Part shown: piece after piece, positions 20,789 to 30,984 of the stretch
Numbering within the stretch: position 1 is the first letter of the stretch
Layout: each line of letters starts with the position of its first letter
Source: Pyropia yezoensis
Taxonomy: Eukaryota; Rhodophyta; Bangiophyceae; Bangiales; Bangiaceae
Assembly: GCA_009829735.1 (NCBI GenBank)
Contig: CM020620.1
Location: 20,124,020 to 20,188,019, forward strand
DNA length: 64,000 bases
Reading direction: 5' to 3'
Program-made: the position numbers and the translations under genes
The notes under the pieces: generated by a model
What the model was told of the DNA's origin: nothing
What the model saw: only the letters and a program-made list of their open reading frames with translations
Databases searched by the model: none

Positions 20789-22010
20789 CGCGGCCGTCGC
20801 GGGCCGCCACGAGCGGCTGGACCAGCTCGAGAGGAAACGCGGTCGCCCCCCACCCCGCGCACCGCTCGAGGGGCGTCCTCCCCGCCGCGTCGACCGCGGC
20901 GCGGCGGGCGCCGCCCTCGAGCAGCACCCGCACCACGGCGGGCTGCTTGGCGAGGACGGCCAGGTGGAGGGGCGTCTGCGCGCGGTCGGTGAGGGGCGTG
21001 TTGGCCGCCGCGGCGCTCGCCGGGAGCAGCGCGCGCACGACCGCCGCGCGGCGCGCGGCGGGCAGGTGGTCGTCGACAATCGCACCGTAGAGGAGCGGCG
21101 CGGCGGGGTCGTGCCGCGCGCACACCCACGGCGCGGCGCCCGCGGCGAGCAGGGCAGTGACGACCTCCGCGGCGCCGGCGTAGACCGCCTCTTGCAGTGC
21201 CGTCGTGCCGGTCACGTCGGTCGCGTCCACGCTGCCCGCGGCGGCGGGCGCGCCGTCGGCGACCGCGTCGAGGAGCTCCCGCACGGCGGCGGCGTGGCCG
21301 CCCGCGGCGGCGGCGTGGAGGGGTGTCTGCCCGCGGACGCCGCGGGCGCCGAGGCCCACCCCCGGTGGGTCCACCGCCGCCGCCGCCGCCGCCGCCGCCA
21401 CCGCCGCCGCGCGGCGACCCCGCCGCGCCGCGTCGAGCAGCACGGTGAGCACGTCAACGTGCCCGACGCGGGCGGCCGCCACCACCGGCGGGTCCCCGCC
21501 GCCGGGCGGGACGCCCCCACACGCGCGCACGCCGCGGCCGAGGAGGGCGGCCAGCGCCGGGGCGTCGCCGTTGGCGGCCGCCAACCGCACCTGCGCCTCG
21601 AGGGGGGCCGCCGCGGCCGCGGTGGTGGCGGCAGCCGGTCCGCCACCGCCAAAGAGGAGGGGCGGCAGCGCGCCGCTGCTGCTGCTGCTGCTGCCATTGA
21701 CGCCCGACGCGGGCCTGGATGGCACCCCGCCCGCCGCTGTCGCCGCCGCCGCCGCCGCCGCCGTCGGGCGGCCGCAGCCGGAGGGCCACCGCTGGGGCTT
21801 CGCGACGTCGGCGGCCGCGGCCGCCGCGGCGGCGGCGGTGACGGCCGTCGCGGCGGCGGCGGTGACGGCCGTCGCGGCGGCGGCGGTGACGGCCGTCGCG
21901 GCGGCGGCGGTGGTGGTCGCCACGGCCGCGGTGGCAGCGTCCATGGCGGGGGAGGGGGGCGGCGCGGCAGTTCGACCCGGCCAGCAGGGCCGGCGGCCAG
22001 GTAGCCGCAT
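18981..22010 (-). CDS. Ankyrin-repeat protein with C-terminal RING-like zinc site
   Basis: 1009 codons from ATG at 22010, ending at 18981, without frameshift. Residues 1-140 are Ala-rich low complexity. About 142-385 contain degenerate ankyrin repeats, including GQTPLHAAAAGGHAAAV, GTTALQEAVYAGAAEVVTAL and AQTPLHLAVLAKQPAVVRVL, interrupted by poly-Ala and poly-Gly inserts. Residues about 500-700 are a normal-composition helical region with coiled-coil character. A hydrophobic stretch near 708-735 (IGLSLLPLVGSALGTALETV) could be buried or membrane-contacting. Near 870-905, CVLC then LPCEDHFKTVCAVC resembles a compact RING or treble-clef zinc site. The likely role is a scaffold or E3 ubiquitin ligase; the ankyrin part is secure and the ligase idea is inference. 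No intron is needed. Confidence 0.75.
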
Positions 22011-24589
22011 AGCAGGCTAGGCCGACCGGGGCGTGGGGGACCCCGCACCCGCAGCGCCGCGAGCGGCGGGCCACAGTTGGGGCGACGGGATAACAAGAGA
22101 CAAAGACAGATGAAGGAGACGGAAACGAGGCGTAGGGGGGGGCACGCTACCAGACGAGAGAACACGGGAGGGGTGGGGAGAGGCGTAAGAGGGGGTGGGG
22201 CAAGGTCTGGGGAAGAACAATCCCTACGACCACGGAACCGACCGGGCGGGGTGTGCGCGGCGCGGGGTGCGCGCACGCCCGCACGCCCGCACGCCCGCCG
22301 CACCCGGCTGCCGTGCGAGCGGGGGGTGCGCGACGGGCGAGGCGGCGCAAGTGCCGGCGGGCGCGTCTCTTCTCAGGCGGAGGCCGTGGAGGTCTGCCGG
22401 CACCACCCCGTCGCCCGCGCAAGCGTCCACGCACGTCGCGGGTGGCGCGTCAACCACTGGCACACACCCCAGCGGCGCGGCGAGTACACGCACACGGCCG
22501 CGGGGCCCGCGCGAGCGCAGCGCGACTCGCCGCGGCGGAGCTGCTGCACGCAGATGGAAGGCGCAGAGCGGCGGCGGCGGTCACAGCGTGTCCCTGCCGC
22601 GCGCGGAGGGGAGGGGGGGGGGGGGGGGGGGGTGTGCCGGGGCAGTGTTTGGCGTGGGGGGACGGCACGCCGGGTGGGGAGCGCGTGCGCGAGCGCGTCG
22701 CCCCGCAGTGTACATACAGTAGTGCGTGTGGTTGAGTCGACTGGCCGTGGCCACACGGGCGCCTCGTCGACAGGCCCCTTGACAACACTGTGGGGAGGGT
22801 GGGGATGTGGACAAGCCATACGGCCGTCCACCACGCTCGCGACGGCCCGAAAGCGATTCGGTCGACGCCCGCCACTTTCCATTGGTGAAACCTGACTTCC
22901 GGTAGCTGCATTCCATGCACGCATGTAAAGTACTGTACCCACCGCCCCGGCCGCGGGCCGCCACGCCTGCTGGCGGTCCGGACAAAACAAAGAACAAGAC
23001 GGGCTGACAGTCGATCGGGCGGGACTCATTCTTTTGGCTTTCGCGTCTTTTTTACTGTGTCTCCAGCTCGCGGGAGGAGAGCAACAGCCCGCCTGCAGCA
23101 TGCCTCCCCTGAAGAAAAGCTGCGTGGGGAGCGGATAAGGATCGAGGTAGCCGGCGTCGCGGCTCGCGGCTCGACGGGGGCCCGCAACAGCCTTACTCAG
23201 AGGTCCCCCCCCCCAATTCACGCGCCGACCCCAGACAAGCTCATGACAACAGAAACCCGACCACACAGACAACAACCACAGACTCGGGACAAGAGCCACA
23301 GGCGGCGCGTCGCAGGGGCCAGCCACGGGCGGCGAGCACAGGACCACAAGACGGCGTTGGTGGCGGTGGCGGTGGCTGCGCGGGAGGGGGAGCCGGCCGC
23401 GGTGCTGCGGGCTCCCCACCAGCCGAGGCGGTGGGAGCTGGGGAGGGGACGTGTGGGGTGCGATCTGCTCGCCCCCCCAACGAGCCGCGCGCGCCGCAGC
23501 CAACTTCGCCTCAACCTCCCTCCTCTGGAGGGTGATTAAACCAGTTGGAGTTCGAACCCCCCTAGCTAGGCCTCGGAAACGGGGGGGTTCTCGAACCCCG
23601 ATTGCAACCGATTGGCCACACTCGACTTCGAGGCTCACCGCGCATCGGGATGTGATACGTTGCATGATGGCTCACCTGATGGCGTGGTGTCTGGGCCTGC
23701 ATTTAAATGGCTCATTGCAGATGAGTACTTGACACCGCTCTTTTAACAACCAACATATGCCACGAGACAGACACCACACACGTTAACTTGACGTTAACTA
23801 TGCGCGACAAAACAACGCTATGCAAGAGTGCACCCCAGTCTCTCGTGGCTCACCCGCGCGGACTGGCGGGCAGCAGCGGGACACGCTGGTTCAAGAATCG
23901 TTCTGTGTATAGTGCACTGTGAGGGCACCACGGGCAGCTTCACTTGTGCTATATATATATCCCATGGTGCTATGGGAGAAGGGAGGGACACGGGAGGTGG
24001 GGATGACAAAGCGAAACAAAGCGGAATAGAAAAGTAGTAGAAAAAAGAGAATACCTACAACGCACATGGAAGGGGGGGTGGCACGCCTACAAACGGATGA
24101 CTGTGTGGGGGAAGTTGATGGTTCAAAGCCATTGGAGGGGGAGAAGCGTCGATGAAGAGGGGGGCGTGGTCTCAACAGCAACGGGGCGTGGAACTACTCG
24201 CGTCAGTAAGAAAAGGGAGACAATGCCACGTCCAGAGGAGATGCGCATAGATGCCAAACGAGAGGGCGAGACCCCGGGGGAGAAAGGAACCTGCTCAAAG
24301 GAAAATAGCACAGGTGGCTTCGGGCCGCCTCGCCAGGGATCAGGGTTCACACAGGTCCATGAGGGGGAAGTGCTAGCACCACGCCATGAGGAGAGGGCAG
24401 AAGAACCCCATCATGCAGGATGGGGGGGGGATGAGGCAATGCCACGGTGATGGGGACGCGTAGGGGGTGGGGCGCAGCGACGAGAACCCATGGGCACCGG
24501 GACTCAGATGGCGTGTGGCCCTGCGTCATCCCCCTTGCGCACCTCTGCCGTGACGAAGTCTTTGGGGAGTGCGCGCAAACCGGGAGCGG
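22011..24589. other. No supported gene
   Basis: Contains a 20-base G run (about 22613-22632), a TIR-like relic at 23534, a TATA-like ATATATATAT near 23950 and purine-rich DNA from 24000. A 430-codon minus-strand frame (22373-23665) has no recognisable motifs and a composition-driven look, so I do not call it. Confidence 0.4.
23534..23640 (-). repeat. TIR-like relic with tRNA-like B-box motifs
   Basis: GATTAAACCAGTTGGAGTTCG at 23534-23554 matches the first 21 bases of the terminal repeats at 24590 and 34659 except in the middle two positions. On the minus strand the adjoining 90 bp contains GGTTCGAACTCC, GGTTCGAGAACC and an A-box-like TGGCCAATCGG. This may be a second transposon end or a tRNA-derived short repeat; I cannot choose. 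Confidence 0.35.
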
Positions 24590-24645
24590 GATTAAACCAG
24601 TTCCAGTTCGCCCTTCGAATGCACTGATAGAATCGCTGTTCGCCC
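24590..24645 (+). repeat. Left terminal inverted repeat
   Basis: Begins GATTAAACCAGTTCCAGTTC and ends TTCGCCC. The reverse complement of 34604-34659 aligns over all 56 bases with six mismatches. Confidence 0.85.
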
Positions 24646-25739
24646 CACCTGCGATTCCAGGTCCTCAATGGGGTTCAGTTCGCCCATGATCAGTTGTCAC
24701 TTTGCCATGGAGCGATGCGCATCCACTACGTTGCGATTGAAGCAGGCATATTGCTGTACATGCGTGTCAGCCGAACAGTCCTCTGCCGCTCCAGATAACT
24801 CGCATGCCGTAGTTACGGGAAATGGAAGGCTGGGAGCGGGCGCTCGGTCCCCGGGGTCGCGCTCGCCGCCAGGTCATACATGCCACGGCGGGCGACGCCG
24901 GCGTTTTGGCGCGCGCCGTGCGGCGGGTCGCCGCTGCGAACCCGCTGCTGGGCGGCTGAGGAGGTGGGGGTGGCTGGCGGCTGGGGGGGGGGGGCGCTGC
25001 CTGCGGCTGGGGGGGGAAGGCGGCGCTGCTCGCGGCTGGGGGTGGCGGCGGCGCCGGCCTCTCCGGGATTTTGGCACGCGCTGAGCGGCGGGGGGAGGGT
25101 GGCGCTGCTCGTCGACTGAGGGTGGCGGCAGCGCCGGCCGTGCCTGGATTTTGGCGCGCGTCGAGCTTCCGCGGCTGGACGACTGGGGGGCGGGCGCTTC
25201 TGGCGGCAGCCGGGGGCGGGGGGCGGCGCTGGTCGCGGCGGGGTTTTGGCGCGCGACGCTCGGGGCACCGCCGCCTCGCCGCGGTTGTGCTGGTTGTTTG
25301 GGGGGCGGGCACCGCATGGTGCGCCTGGATCGGGCTTGTGGCGCGCGACGCGTCGCTGCCACACCTTCGCTGCTAGGGGCCATCGCACGACCCCCCATTT
25401 TTGGCGCGCGGCGTGCCGTCGTGCAGCATTGGTTTGTTGTTCGCTGGGGGCGCTCTGTCGCCCGTGCTCGCCCCTTCGTCCTGCACCTCCAGGTTCTTAG
25501 CAGCTCGGCGTCGACTGCTGCTGCACCTGGGTCTCTTCCTCTCCTGCCTGATTCACCTCAGCCGTCCCGTCGCATATGGGCAGGGTCTGTTTGGATGTCG
25601 GCTTCCTCCGTATCGTGTGGCGCCCGTTGCCGTCATGTCTTTTGTTCCTCGGCCTCTGGGCCGCTTGCTGCCGGGACGCGTGGACCGTTTGACTGGGGTG
25701 CTCGGACCTACCATTCGCTATGTTTCCCTTCCCACTAGG
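24646..25739 (+). other. Left subterminal region with repeated TTTTGGCGCGCG
   Basis: TTTTGGCGCGCG occurs exactly at about 24904, 25149, 25243 and 25398, with variants near 25069 and 25338, inside imperfect 80-95 bp GC-rich repeats. Subterminal repeats of this kind are often transposase-binding sites. The core TTTGGCGC also fits the E2F consensus. No coding function supported. Confidence 0.5.
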
Positions 25740-28540
25740 ATGGCATCGTCGGATGCCCCCATTGATCAAATGCTGAACTCGATGGAGCTTGGGATGCGCG
25801 GGTGCGTGGCCGAGCCGCCAACGTCCGCCGGCCTGTAGACCATCGTCGAGTCGTTGGCTGTCGCCGGGCATTCCACCGCGGGTGGGCTGCCGTCCGACGC
25901 CGTACTGTCGGCCGTCGCAGGGTCGTCCACCTTGGGCGCATTGCCGTCCGCCGGCGTCGAGTCGGCAGCTGCAGCTCTTTTGGCCGCCTCCCCGTCGTGC
26001 AACTCGGCCGCACTGCCGGCCGCTGCCGAAGAATACGCCGTCGCCGCTTTGCCTGTTGCCGCGGGGTCACCGAGCTCGGGCGGGCAGCCGGCTGCCGCTG
26101 TGGTGTCGGCGGCCGCGGCGTTGTGCACCGCCTTGATGTCTCCTGCTGCCGCCGGATCTGCCACTGTGGCTCGGCCGTCCGTCCCCGTCGCGTCCACTGC
26201 GGCGGTAGCGCCCGCCGCTGAATCGGCTCTCGCACGCCCGGGATCGCCTGTAAAGCCATTGGGCTCGTAGTTGAAGGAGGGACGGCGCATTGACGTGGGC
26301 CCATCATCCGCACCCCGGGCGCCAGCTCCTACTGGCTCGCCCGCGACCCTTCCATCTTCCACTCCTACGGAAGAGTCACTGACGGCCTCGCTGGAGAGCG
26401 GCATTGATGCAGCTTCCAGCGCCATCCTGCGCAGCATTGCGTTGCTGGGCATCGATCTCGTACGCTCGGCTCACCCCCCCCGTGCCGTCAACAAGGTTTT
26501 CATTGTCCTGGAGTATGGGGACGGCTCTATGGACAATCCATTCTATGGGCGCGTCATTGACTGTACGACGGACGGCTCCAGCGCTGAGTTTGAAGCTGCG
26601 TTCAAGCAAGAGTGGTGGACCAAGCGGCCCCCTTTCCGGTCGGGCCCCGAGAAAGGAGGAGCTGGCGACGACAAGACGAGTGACGAAGGTGCTGCTGCGC
26701 CTGGGGCTTCCTCGAGTGACGCTACCTGCCCGTCGTTCACACTGCACAGTACGGCAGCGCAGCTGTCCATCAAGAACTCGCCAAAGGAAAAGAGCGTCAT
26801 CCCTGCCAACTTGATGGCAAACGCGCTGCACTCTCTGGGTCTGGAAGCCGTCTCGCAGTTGACGGCCGTCCGTGTGCGGCGGATCTTTCAGGAAATCAGC
26901 AAGAACCTGAACGAGCCGAGCGGTGGGCGGGCAAGGTGGTCGTGGTCGCAAGCCTGCCCGTTGCAGATCCTGATGAACGAGTGGTCGGTGGCCGCAGATG
27001 GGTCGGGTGACTGTGTCCAGCCCCTTTGTCTATACCCGCCTTGGCACAACTCCGTGAAGACAAAGCTGGCTTCACGACGGTCGGCCCTTGTACTCGCCGC
27101 ATCCATGAGCGAGTACTGGATGTACTTTCTGTGCAAGGAGTTTTCAGTGAAGTGCAAGCTGGGGTTTGCGTTTGAGGACGTGCCTGGCATCTTGGCGCCG
27201 CTTCGCAAAAAGCGCCGAGGGGACGGCGTCACTGGGCAAAGCAGCTAGAAGGCCAAGGCATCGTCCGGCGACCCGGCCGAGCACACCCTGCACAATTTTT
27301 GGTGGCCAGCGCTGGGTGGGCTCCCCCTTATTGCCGAGGTGGCTCAAGCCAACGCCGCGACGCTGGGGCAGCTGAGCACGATGGCGCCCATGCCATGAAT
27401 TGGGTACATGGACACCAGCTCCACGCAGCACCTGACCGTGAACGAGCAGCAGCGCTCCGAGGTTGCGCTGTATAACAAGAGTATCTGCGTGCTGCTGCCG
27501 CGAGACCTTTTGACATCGATCCTTGAGTTCTACCCCGGGTCTGGTGAGGACGTCGCCGACAGGAGCGGCACGTCGGCAACGTTGCAGGTGACGCGCTCGA
27601 CCATACCTACCCTGCCGCTGACGTACGCGAGTATTTGCGTCATGAAGGAGGCCCACTCCGGTAATGACGACATCCGTCTCAGCAAAGAGACGTTTGAGTG
27701 GTTGGATGAGCTGTCGACCTCCGGCCAGCTTTTTCTTCCGGGGCTGGGTAGCGTCCTGTCGCCCGTTGCCCCAGTTGCGGTCATTGCTTCCGAATTGCGG
27801 GCCTGGTTGGCGTCCGGACGGGCGGGCGTGCATGCTTGGCGCATCTTGAACCTTGCCGCGGGATCTGCGGGGGACGTTGCGGGCTGCAGGGAGTACGGGG
27901 GCCTGATGACGACCTACCGATAGATCGCCCGGGGCTGTCAAATGACGTGGATGACGTCGGACGTCATCAATGCGGCGCTTGTTGAGCTGCGCGTGGCCAC
28001 GCGGGGGAGCAAGTCGTACCTCCTGTTGTCGTCAGAGACTGCTGCCATGCTGCGTATTGGGCGCCGCGCAGTTACTTTGGTCGAGGCACAGAAGGCAGCC
28101 GACGAGGTAGCATGTGAGGCGGGCGACTACGATATGGTGGGACTGGTGATCAATCTTCTCAAACAGCACTGGGTGTCTGCCTTTGCAGACATCAATAACC
28201 GATGCATCACGGTATTCGACTCCCTGGCGAGCATCCAGGCGGAGGAGAAGGCCGTGGCCGTGGGACGCGTGATGATGCTGTGCGACGCAGTTGTGGCGCG
28301 GCGGCAGCAGTCACTGTCTTCACCAGGTCAGCAAGGGAACTCGCCTGGCGCGTTATCTAGTGCGACGCTCCGCGGCAGCTGGACACCTGCAGCTGTGGTG
28401 CGTTCGCTGTGGCGCACGTTGCTTGCGCCGTGCGTGGGACAGCCCTGCCTGTTGGCGTCAGAGGCAACGTTCTCCGTCTCGCCCTGCTGCACAACCTCGT
28501 CTCTCAAGGCCGAGTGTACGAGAGCGCGCGCGCTGCGAAT
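25740..28540 (+). pseudogene. C48 (Ulp1-like) cysteine protease gene of the transposon, multiple stops
   Basis: One reading frame runs from ATG 25740 to about 28300, broken by TAG at 25836, 26268, 27246 and 27921 and TGA at 27396. The first part is Ala-rich. 26271-27390 has normal composition (AVNKVFIVLEYGDGSMDNPF). The protease domain is at 27950-28520. WMTSDVINAAL matches the WLxDxVIN motif. HWVSAFADINNRCITVFDSL has the catalytic His followed 17 residues later by the Asp, the Ulp1 spacing. The catalytic Cys segment QLDTCSCGAFAV lies in another frame from about 28375, requiring an intron (possible TAG acceptor near 28358) or a frameshift. C48 enzymes cleave SUMO-like modifiers, and several DNA transposon groups carry them. 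Assignment of the protease is firm; integrity is not. Confidence 0.75.
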
Positions 28541-28550
28541 CCTGTGCTGA

Positions 28551-29345
28551 CAAAAGCCGCGTGGGTGGTACAAATGCCATTCTCTTGTTCTCTTCTGTAT
28601 TGTCTGTTTGCTACAATTGTTACGGCTTTTGTGTACCTTCTTGTGCAGTGGCATACAGCCTTTGAACGCTCTGGCTTGAGTGCTGACGTCGGCATGCTGA
28701 GGCTTGTCTGCGAGCACTCTGAGGCGCTAGCGGGCATGACGGCAGTCGCCACAACATGCGCAGAAGAGGAGCCGACCGCCTCTGGGTCCGCGCGTGCGCC
28801 AGCAGCGGTGAGGACAGCGCACGCACTAGAACAGCGTGTCAGAAGTGTGGGGTGCCATTGATGGGGCTGCGGGGAAGCAGGACAGGTAAGAGCTGAGTGC
28901 GGCGGCCGTGCCTGCATCTCCAGGTATGCGATAGAGAGGATCTCCTGTCCAGGCGCAGCTGAGCAGCGGCGTTACCGGGCGAGTGGCGACTTACGGAGAG
29001 GCGGCGAGTGCCGCGAAGACGCCGCGCGGCTGCAGCAAGAAAAAAAGACGAGCGGACGCGGAACGGCTTATACAGGCGTGCAGCGGTGGCCTCCTTGGTC
29101 CGTGTCGCATCATGGAGGCTGCAGCTGCACGCCTGCACAGACCGTCCCGCCTTGCCCTGCGCGGCATTGACGGGGTGAGACACGGGGCCGCCCCCGCGGC
29201 GGGGGCGGCGATGGTGCCGCTGTGCCCCGTGCTGCCAACATTTTGGGCCCGCTCGCAGCAGCGGGGCCAGCGCCGGCACGTGGGAAGGCGGCGAGGGCGG
29301 ACGCGGGGTCGGGGCGGGGGCGGGGGGGGCGCGCCTGCGCCTGCC
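28551..29345. other. No supported gene inside the transposon
   Basis: Lies between the protease gene and the solo LTR. The protease Cys-containing frame runs on to about 28860. Otherwise no motif seen. Confidence 0.35.
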
Positions 29346-29997
29346 TGTGGCGTTCTGAGCCCCTGGGACCATCGGAACCCGGGAGACTGACTTGGGACCC
29401 GGCTGGTAGCGTTACGTGGAACCACGTGCTGGCCGAGGATCCCTGCATCGGTGGCCCGGAGCAGTGGCGACACGCCCGGTGCCCTGATTGGTCACCCGGA
29501 GCGGTGGACTTGCCGGGCTGGGGGCATACTGACCTTCGGGTTATTTGCTTGGTTTTTCTCGTATTTGTTTTTCTTGCGTGTATTCGTGTCTTTCCCCTTT
29601 TTTCCCACCGGGTTCTTTTTCTGGGGATTGACATTTTGTGTGTGGGGAGATTTCGCTTGCTTTTTGTGTGTTGGCCCGGTGAGCGGCCGGTGCCTTGCTG
29701 GCACTTCTCCCGCTGGGGGGCGCCCCCTGGGGGCCTCGCTCTAGGCCCCTGGAGGGGCCAGGGGGGGAGGTTATTGAGGGGTGCTCCGGAGTTCTCCCCG
29801 GGGCGATCTCGTAAAATCAACAGTGCTTTGGGTTCCTTCTCCCTTGGGCTTTTGACCTGTTTACCTTTGCCTCGTAACGTGGGGGGCGAGCGGATCAGCA
29901 GGGGCTCTTACCTGTTACTTCCCCGGCTCCGGACTGTGGTCTCTGTGTGTGTGGTTGTGGCTTCTGGTTCCGGGAATCGAGGTCCCATTACGCTACA
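29346..29997 (+). mobile_element. Solo LTR of family B
   Basis: 652 bp starting TGTGGCGTTCTG and ending ACGCTACA, with homology along its length to the LTR at 41780-42412 (shared blocks GACTTGGGACCCGGCTGG and TTTTTCTGGGGATTGACATT). No gag or pol is attached. Flanking 5-mers CTGCC and CTGCA match at four of five positions, consistent with an aged target-site duplication. Confidence 0.85.
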
Positions 29998-30984
29998 CTG
30001 CAGTGACAAAAGGGGGGGGGGGTGGGTGCCATGACGGGGGCGTGGACGCGGTCAATGCGCGTGCCGGGATGGCGAGGAGGTTGGGGGAGGGGGACGAGCG
30101 CACCGCATCAGAGAGGTGCGAGCAGTCTTCGAGGCAGCTCACGTGGATTGTCGGACACGCACCCGTGAGAAAAAATGTATTACCAAGTTTGAGCCAGCAG
30201 CACCACGAACGGTCGCAATATACATTCAAAAGAGCCAGATTTTCAACACAAGAAAAGTACACCAGTTAGGTTTGGTGGACGCGTGTTGTCGATCACCCCG
30301 TATCAAAATCCCGTGCGTTTTGAGCCCAGAAGCACCCTTAGGTGCTTTGTACAAACTGGCGTCCCGCCGAGCCCGCGGAGTCACCCGCGCAGTAGGCAGG
30401 GCAGCCCCTCAATTGCAGGCCGCCCCCGCCGTTGCTCCAACCGCTGCCCCCGCAGCCGCGGCCGCGGAGGCGTCACAGCAGGTGCGACCGACGATCCCAC
30501 CAGACCCTCTACTGCTGTGCCGGGAGCGGCCACGGCGGCTGCAGCGGCATCGCCGCAGCGGACCACATCAAAATGGTGTGACCGGGGCGGGCGGAGCTAC
30601 GGTCACCGCTCGGCCTCCCGTCAGCCCTGCCGTCGACACGGCCATTGCGCCTTGCCGCCTTTGCGCACCTCCCTCCCATCCGTTTCTTCTTCCTCCCGAC
30701 CTGTAGGTTGAGTCGTGCAGACGCGTCGCATGCGACTAAAGCCTCGAGAAGTGGCCGCCCGCGTTCTCCGCCCCCCCCCCCCTCCCATCGACGACAAAAG
30801 GTCGCCGGGGCGCTCTCCATCACCATTACGAGCGCGCCCGTGTCCCCCCTGAGGCGGCCAGCATGACCCATCCGTCCCCCCTAGAAAGAGCGGGGCGCCC
30901 TGTGGCGCCAGGGCTCTGCCACAGCCTGACGAAGGGCGCACTGAAGTCCCCTGCCCCCTTTGACCCCTCCCCTGTACCGCCTGG
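29998..30984. other. No supported gene inside the transposon
   Basis: Open frames exist on both strands but lack motifs. The upstream part of the transposase gene may extend into the last 200 bp (LYRLERLLFEVI just before 31000). Confidence 0.35.

Noticed and set aside
22373..23665. 430-codon minus-strand open frame
   Set aside because: No recognisable domain, low-complexity composition, crosses a 20-base G run and the TIR-like relic. Not enough for a gene call.
24582..24589. Target-site duplication for the 10-kb transposon
   Set aside because: GGGAGCGG on the left and ACGTACCG on the right do not match. Either lost by mutation or the ends are off by a few bases.
25766..26452. 228-codon minus-strand frame opposite the start of the C48 gene
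   Set aside because: Ala/Asp-rich mirror of the plus frame. The plus frame leads into a recognisable protease, so the minus frame is taken as a shadow.
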